Shown here piece by piece: positions 60,254 to 64,000 of a stretch of 64,000 bases of DNA. This DNA is from Chitinophagaceae bacterium UBA4411 (lineage in GTDB: Bacteria; Bacteroidota; Bacteroidia; Chitinophagales; Chitinophagaceae): positions 276,348 to 340,347 of the forward strand of contig DGQP01000007.1 of the NCBI GenBank assembly GCA_002400415.1, in the 5' to 3' direction. The translations under genes were made by a program, and so were the position numbers. The notes under the pieces were generated by a model. The model had not been told where the DNA came from. It saw only the letters and a program-made list of their open reading frames with translations, and did no database searches. Numbering within the stretch: position 1 is the first letter of the stretch; each line of letters begins with the position of its first letter.

Positions 60254-60334
60254 AGCAAACGTTTATGCAGTTTAAAAATAAATATACTTGTAATGTTTGA
60301 AAATCCGGACAGCGAATTTTATTCAAACATCCTT

Positions 60335-61252
60335 TTACAGTTGTGAAAAATAATCCGGGTAATCAGTGATGATTCCGTCCACACCCAGCGCTTTCATCTT
60401 TTTCATTTCTTCCACGGTGTTTACGGTCCAGGGAATTATTTTCATTCCTTTCTTGTGACATTCATCCACCAGTTGCTGCGAAACCAATGTATAAGCCGGG
60501 CTATACATCTCCGGCTGGTATCCCAGGTCCTTTAATTGCTGGTCCAGTGTTCTTTTTTCAGCACCTCCGATCAGTATCGCTGTTGTCATATGCGGATATT
60601 TTTTGTGAAGGATTTGCATGGTCTTAAAATCAAAGGACTGGAGATAACAACGGTTCTCCAGTCTTTTATCTTTCACCACCTGCATGGTAAGTTCAACCAG
60701 TTCTTCCACAGGTGGCTGTTTGGTGCCTTCCCATGCCGGGTTTGCTTTTAGCTCAATATTATAGATTACGTTTTTCCCCTGGCTTTTCATATAAGCATCG
60801 GTGACATCCACCAGTTCTGATAACAACGGTTTATAAGCTGCTGTTTTATGTTGCTTCGGAAAAGCAGCGTATGGTTTCAGCCCCACATCATATTTGCGGA
60901 TGCTGTCATACGTCATATTGTATAACAGGCGGCTCTCCGCATCTTTCTTTGTCATCTCTTTTCCCTCCGGAGTAAGACTAAAATCAGGATGAAAATAAAT
61001 ATCATGCGAGATGACCACCTGCTTGTCTTTGGAGATCACTACATCCACTTCCATCGTGTTTACATCAAGATCAATGGCTTTCTGCATGGCAGGGATGCTG
61101 TTCTCCGGCATCAGGCCACGGGTACCCCGGTGCCCTTCTTTATTAAAAGCGGGCAACACTAACCCTTTTGTCAGGGTCTGTTGGGCATGTTTAGATGAGT
61201 GGCAGCCCGGCATAACTGCAATGGCGGCTACGGCAAGCAAATATTGTTTCAT
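60335..61252 (-). CDS. exported glycerophosphodiester phosphodiesterase
   Basis: A 305-residue lipoprotein (signal MKQYLLAVAAIAVMPGC, Cys17). It has the GDPD barrel residues EGHRGTRGLMPENS and TMEVDVVISKDKQVVISHD, which supply His/Arg, the metal Glu-Asp pair and the second His. It hydrolyses glycerophosphodiesters released from phospholipids. The periplasmic/outer-membrane location implies use of external substrates. The start at 61252 shares one base with the stop of the SGNH hydrolase gene (TAATG), so they are coupled. Confidence 0.92.
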   Translation of the reverse strand: MKQYLLAVAAIAVMPGCHSSKHAQQTLTKGLVLPAFNKEGHRGTRGLMPENSIPAMQKAIDLDVNTMEVDVVISKDKQVVISHDIYFHPDFSLTPEGKEMTKKDAESRLLYNMTYDSIRKYDVGLKPYAAFPKQHKTAAYKPLLSELVDVTDAYMKSQGKNVIYNIELKANPAWEGTKQPPVEELVELTMQVVKDKRLENRCYLQSFDFKTMQILHKKYPHMTTAILIGGAEKRTLDQQLKDLGYQPEMYSPAYTLVSQQLVDECHKKGMKIIPWTVNTVEEMKKMKALGVDGIITDYPDYFSQL

Positions 61253-61923
61253 TAATTTTTTAAATAAGGTTGAAGAATAGCGGCCCATTGCTGATAACCC
61301 GGGGCATTCAGGTGAAGCCCGTCGTAAGTGAACCGCTTGTCCAGTTTTTTATCTGCATCCAGGAACGGATTGTGAATGTCAATCAGGGTGATCTTTTCAT
61401 CTGTACAGAGCTTGCGGAGGCCTTCATTCACGGCAGTGATATGCTGGTCTTTATTGAACTGGGCTTTATCCGGAAATGTGTTGTTGACCGGCAGAATAGT
61501 ATTAAAATAGATCTTTGTACCCGGAGAAGCTGCTTTTATACGTTGTAAAATCTTTTTATAATTTTCCAGTATTACCGAATCCGGAATATTGCGGCCGATA
61601 TCATTAATGCCGATCAGGATAAAGATTTTTGCAGGCTTCCCTTCCGTTACTTCATCCAATCTTTCCAGGACACCAAACGTAATATCGCCTGAAATGCCCC
61701 GGTTCCTTGCTTCAGGCATTTGCAAAAGTTCATTCCAGTCGGCATAGTCTGTAATACTGTTACCCAGGAAGATAATGTCCTTTGCTGAATTGGGATAGCT
61801 TCGGAAGTTAGCTACACGCTGTGCATAATTACCGGGACGGTAAGTACTGTCCCAGCTTTGCTTTTGTGCAATGGAAGTTAGTACAGGCAGTAAAAAAACA
61901 AATGGCAAGACAATCTTTTTCAT
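61252..61923 (-). CDS. exported SGNH/GDSL hydrolase
   Basis: A 223-residue secreted esterase with a signal peptide (about 1-19, ending LTSIAQ). The four SGNH blocks are all present: FLGNSITDY (nucleophile Ser), RGISGDITFG (Gly), LIGINDIGRN (Asn) and DGLHLNAPGY (catalytic Asp-x-x-His). Such enzymes cleave acyl, acetyl or lysophospholipid esters. The layout, upstream of a glycerophosphodiesterase and downstream of a metallophosphoesterase, fits stepwise lipid or polymer breakdown: acyl removal, then phosphodiester cleavage. That order of action is inferred. It overlaps GDPD by one base. Confidence 0.9.
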   Translation of the reverse strand: MKKIVLPFVFLLPVLTSIAQKQSWDSTYRPGNYAQRVANFRSYPNSAKDIIFLGNSITDYADWNELLQMPEARNRGISGDITFGVLERLDEVTEGKPAKIFILIGINDIGRNIPDSVILENYKKILQRIKAASPGTKIYFNTILPVNNTFPDKAQFNKDQHITAVNEGLRKLCTDEKITLIDIHNPFLDADKKLDKRFTYDGLHLNAPGYQQWAAILQPYLKN

Positions 61924-61925
61924 AC

Positions 61926-63347
61926 TTATACTTTATAATGTTCAACGAATTGCCTGCCAAAACGATCTGTTGCCGTAACAACAATCTCTTTGGCATCAGC
62001 AGGAATCAATGCTTTGAATAGGTGATCCGTTTTCTTCGGCTCCGCAAAACCTCTTGGCTTTGGCAGGTCTGGTCCCAGTAATGTTTTGTATGCATACGGA
62101 TCAAAACCCTCAAACTGTTCTAAAGCGCCTTTGTTCACACCATCTACTGTATATTGTGTTTTCCAGGCTTCATCATGGTTCCATATATTCACCAGCAATT
62201 GTTTTTCTTTCTCATTGAAATCGTTCAGGAAAATCTTCATCTGGTGGTTGGCATGCTCCCCGGTTGACTGGTAATGCCATTGTAATCCGGTTCCTTTCAC
62301 CGTGTACACTCCATACCCGCAGGGAGTGCCATCGCCACAGATAGGGCCTGTCCACCAGGCGCCGCATACAGTGCCATGATTATGTTCGTAGACATTTCCT
62401 TTGATCACATTTTCATGATAGTGCGTGTGGCCGGACATGATATGGACATTCCGGTCTTCCAGCACGGCATATAAATCTGTATTGTTCTTTACTCCTTTAT
62501 GAACAGGGATATGTACACATAAAATGATCAGCTTGTCTTTTGAAACAAAAGACAGGTCCTTCTTCAGCCAGTCCAGCTGGTATTGCTGGAAATAACCATC
62601 ATACTCCCTGTCTTTTCCCAAATAGCGAACATCATCCATCACCACATAATGCACCTGCCCGCGGTTGAATGAATAGCAGGTAGGGCCAAAGGTTTGCTGG
62701 AATGTATCGTCTGAAGCTTCATCACCCCCTTTATTATAATCCATATCATGATTGCCGATACACTGGAAAAATGGAATACCCATTTTTTCAACGGCCTGGC
62801 TGTAGTCATCAAACAACTTCAGTTCATCCCACACAATATCACCTACGGTAATACCATGCAGCAGGGCGCCACTACCGGCGGCAGCCACCAATTTTTGCAC
62901 ATCAGGAACCGATTGTGTCATCATTTTTTCAACATCTTTGGCATTTTTAACCTGCGGATCGGCCCAGATGAAGAACTGGTGTTCATTGTCATCCCTGGTC
63001 AGGGGTTTTAATTCAAAATTCAGATCCTTTTTGATATTGATATTCTTAGCCAGTTGATAATGGCGGGTAATATTTTTTTCGTGCACAAATTCATAACCAG
63101 AAGGTGTGCTGATGAAAACAGTTACTGCTTCAGGGTGTAGTTCAAACTCATACCTCCCTTTATCATCTGTGGCTGTCACATTGTAACCATCGCTTACCAC
63201 CACAGCTTTAATACCTTTACCATTAGCGCTTACACGACCTTTAAGCTTTTTCTTTTTACCGGTAAATGCGGAAGCTGACAGTTGTCCTGCAATAATAAAG
63301 CCACCGGTTAACCAGGCTGCCTGCCGGATAAATTTTCTTCTTTGCAT
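61926..63347 (-). CDS. Tat-exported calcineurin-like metallophosphoesterase with N- and C-terminal accessory domains
   Basis: A 473-residue protein with a Tat signal (RRKFIRQ, residues about 3-9, then a hydrophobic run ending LSASAF). An N-terminal beta-sandwich (about 30-115; KGRVSANGKGIKAVVVSDGYN, TPSGYEF) of MetallophosN type is followed by the metallophosphatase core. The core metal motifs are WADPQV, VGDIVWDE, CIGNHDMDY and MSGHTHYHEN. A C-terminal MetallophosC-type domain ends the protein. The substrate is not known; the operon suggests lipid head-groups or other phosphodiesters. The stop is two bases from the SGNH hydrolase start. Confidence 0.9.
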   Translation of the reverse strand: MQRRKFIRQAAWLTGGFIIAGQLSASAFTGKKKKLKGRVSANGKGIKAVVVSDGYNVTATDDKGRYEFELHPEAVTVFISTPSGYEFVHEKNITRHYQLAKNINIKKDLNFELKPLTRDDNEHQFFIWADPQVKNAKDVEKMMTQSVPDVQKLVAAAGSGALLHGITVGDIVWDELKLFDDYSQAVEKMGIPFFQCIGNHDMDYNKGGDEASDDTFQQTFGPTCYSFNRGQVHYVVMDDVRYLGKDREYDGYFQQYQLDWLKKDLSFVSKDKLIILCVHIPVHKGVKNNTDLYAVLEDRNVHIMSGHTHYHENVIKGNVYEHNHGTVCGAWWTGPICGDGTPCGYGVYTVKGTGLQWHYQSTGEHANHQMKIFLNDFNEKEKQLLVNIWNHDEAWKTQYTVDGVNKGALEQFEGFDPYAYKTLLGPDLPKPRGFAEPKKTDHLFKALIPADAKEIVVTATDRFGRQFVEHYKV

Positions 63348-63350
63348 AGT

Positions 63351-64000
63351 TTATTGTTCAAGTGTTGTTGCTCCTTCAATTTGTGTTCGTGTTGAAGTTG
63401 CTGTTAATACTATTGATGATAATGTTCTTGCTGATGTCCACCTGCCGGTGCTGGTGTTATAAGTACCCCCTAATCTTGAAAAGTTAGTGGCAGGCGGAAA
63501 CGTCAGTTTACCTGTATTGCCGCCTTGTGCAAAATAAGGCTGAATGGTAAGATTTACGGGGTTTTTAATATCATAATAATCTGTGTTACAGATCTTGTAG
63601 CCTCTTTCAGGCGGACCAGCTGTATATAAACTTCCGTTGCCACCAAAGAATATCACATCCACCGGGATAGTATCGTTTGTTACACTGGTGAGATCAAAAA
63701 CAGCAATGCCTGCTGCATTGCCACTGTTAGCTAACAAATTTGTTGTAGCAGTTCCAAATCCATCACCAGCCGAGGAAGCATACATTTTACTTACCCAAAA
63801 AGCAGAACTGATATCAGTGGAACCGGCGCCCCATATATTTTTATTGGCCCCCACGTAGAAGTATTGTCCCCTCACCACTGATCCGCTTGTGATGTTGATT
63901 TTGTAGGTACGAAGATCACCTGTAGCCCATCCGTTAGCGGGGAATCCTGTCGGGGTGGAAGCACCGGCATTATTCGTGGTTACCAGGGAAAAGTTTTTGG
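63351..64000 (-). CDS. C-terminal fragment of a large secreted protein
   Basis: The frame is open to the right edge of the window, so the start is missing; a GTG at 63878 is internal. The visible 216 residues are Gly/Ser/Thr/Asn-rich, with NFSLVTTNNAGASTPTGFP and RGQYFYVG, IWGAGSTDISSAFWVSK. The style suggests a lamin-tail-like or adhesin-type beta-sandwich. No C-terminal type IX sorting domain is visible at the end. It ends three bases before the metallophosphoesterase start, so it belongs to the same operon. Confidence 0.6.
   Translation of the reverse strand, partial: KNFSLVTTNNAGASTPTGFPANGWATGDLRTYKINITSGSVVRGQYFYVGANKNIWGAGSTDISSAFWVSKMYASSAGDGFGTATTNLLANSGNAAGIAVFDLTSVTNDTIPVDVIFFGGNGSLYTAGPPERGYKICNTDYYDIKNPVNLTIQPYFAQGGNTGKLTFPPATNFSRLGGTYNTSTGRWTSARTLSSIVLTATSTRTQIEGATTLEQ

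Noticed and set aside
1..64000. tRNA, rRNA, prophage, transposase or SusC/SusD polysaccharide-utilisation locus
   Set aside because: No T-loop-like GGTTCGAATCC sequence, transposase motif, phage gene or SusD-like protein was seen; the TonB receptors lack SusD partners.

Overview
The window reads as a chromosomal segment of a Bacteroidota bacterium, most likely Chitinophagaceae. The reasons are the complete gldK-gldL-gldM-gldN block plus gldB (gliding / type IX secretion), three TonB-dependent receptors, LytS/LytTR-type signalling, lineage families such as DUF6089, DUF4271 and DUF4783, a lack of Shine-Dalgarno sequences, and TAnnTTTG promoter boxes. Most of the sequence is ordinary core genome. 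No tRNA, rRNA, CRISPR array, prophage or insertion sequence was recognised.

Layout. 0-3 kb: the tail of a sulfatase-type phosphatase, then a cobalamin-riboswitch-controlled BtuB-like receptor with a small Cys-rich CWC protein. 3-8.2 kb: a LytS-type histidine kinase and LytTR regulator, a DUF6089 barrel, an intradiol-dioxygenase-like lipoprotein, and a coupled pair of an unknown gene and a pirin-like cupin. 8.2-16 kb: a TonB receptor divergent from an amino-acid permease plus PLP-lyase operon, then TolC and a periplasmic adaptor with no ABC or RND pump. 16-24 kb: gpsA, small membrane proteins, hemW, an Omp85 protein, DUF4271 with hemD, and a thioredoxin-fold YyaL-like protein. 24-29.4 kb: gldKLMN, with a terminator-like hairpin between gldK and gldL. 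29.5-39 kb, nearly all minus strand: uvrC plus a lipoprotein, an ECF sigma factor with an anti-sigma/beta-barrel fusion, and an operon gpmI - heme-binding protein - unknown - haemoglobin-type TonB receptor. 39-48.5 kb: DUF4783, nadC, SUI1, a ferredoxin-CDGSH fusion, patatin, NADP-isocitrate dehydrogenase, apaG, gldB, nadE. 49-54 kb: moxR-DUF58-BatD-like-batA, then rsgA. 54.5-58 kb: gamma-carbonic anhydrase, a class III aminotransferase and an AT-rich accessory island. 58-64 kb: glpF, glpK, a glycerophosphodiesterase, an SGNH hydrolase, a metallophosphoesterase and a truncated secreted protein.

How the parts work together. GldL and GldM form the inner-membrane motor, GldK and GldN the periplasmic / outer-membrane ring, and GldB is an accessory lipoprotein of the same system. 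The glp block forms a plausible route from glycerophosphodiesters to glycerol to glycerol-3-phosphate, with gpsA elsewhere in the window linking G3P to DHAP. hemW, hemD and the heme-binding / haemoglobin-receptor operon all concern haem.

The least ordinary part is 56.4-57.95 kb. An AT-rich gene carrying a HEPN-like R-N-K-V-I-H motif sits between GTTAGGTG at its upstream edge and an attC-like imperfect inverted repeat that starts just after its stop codon. It lies between the 3' ends of two convergent housekeeping genes. That layout resembles a single-gene integron-type cassette and is the best candidate here for an undescribed system. All functional calls rest on reading motifs by eye; no database search was run.
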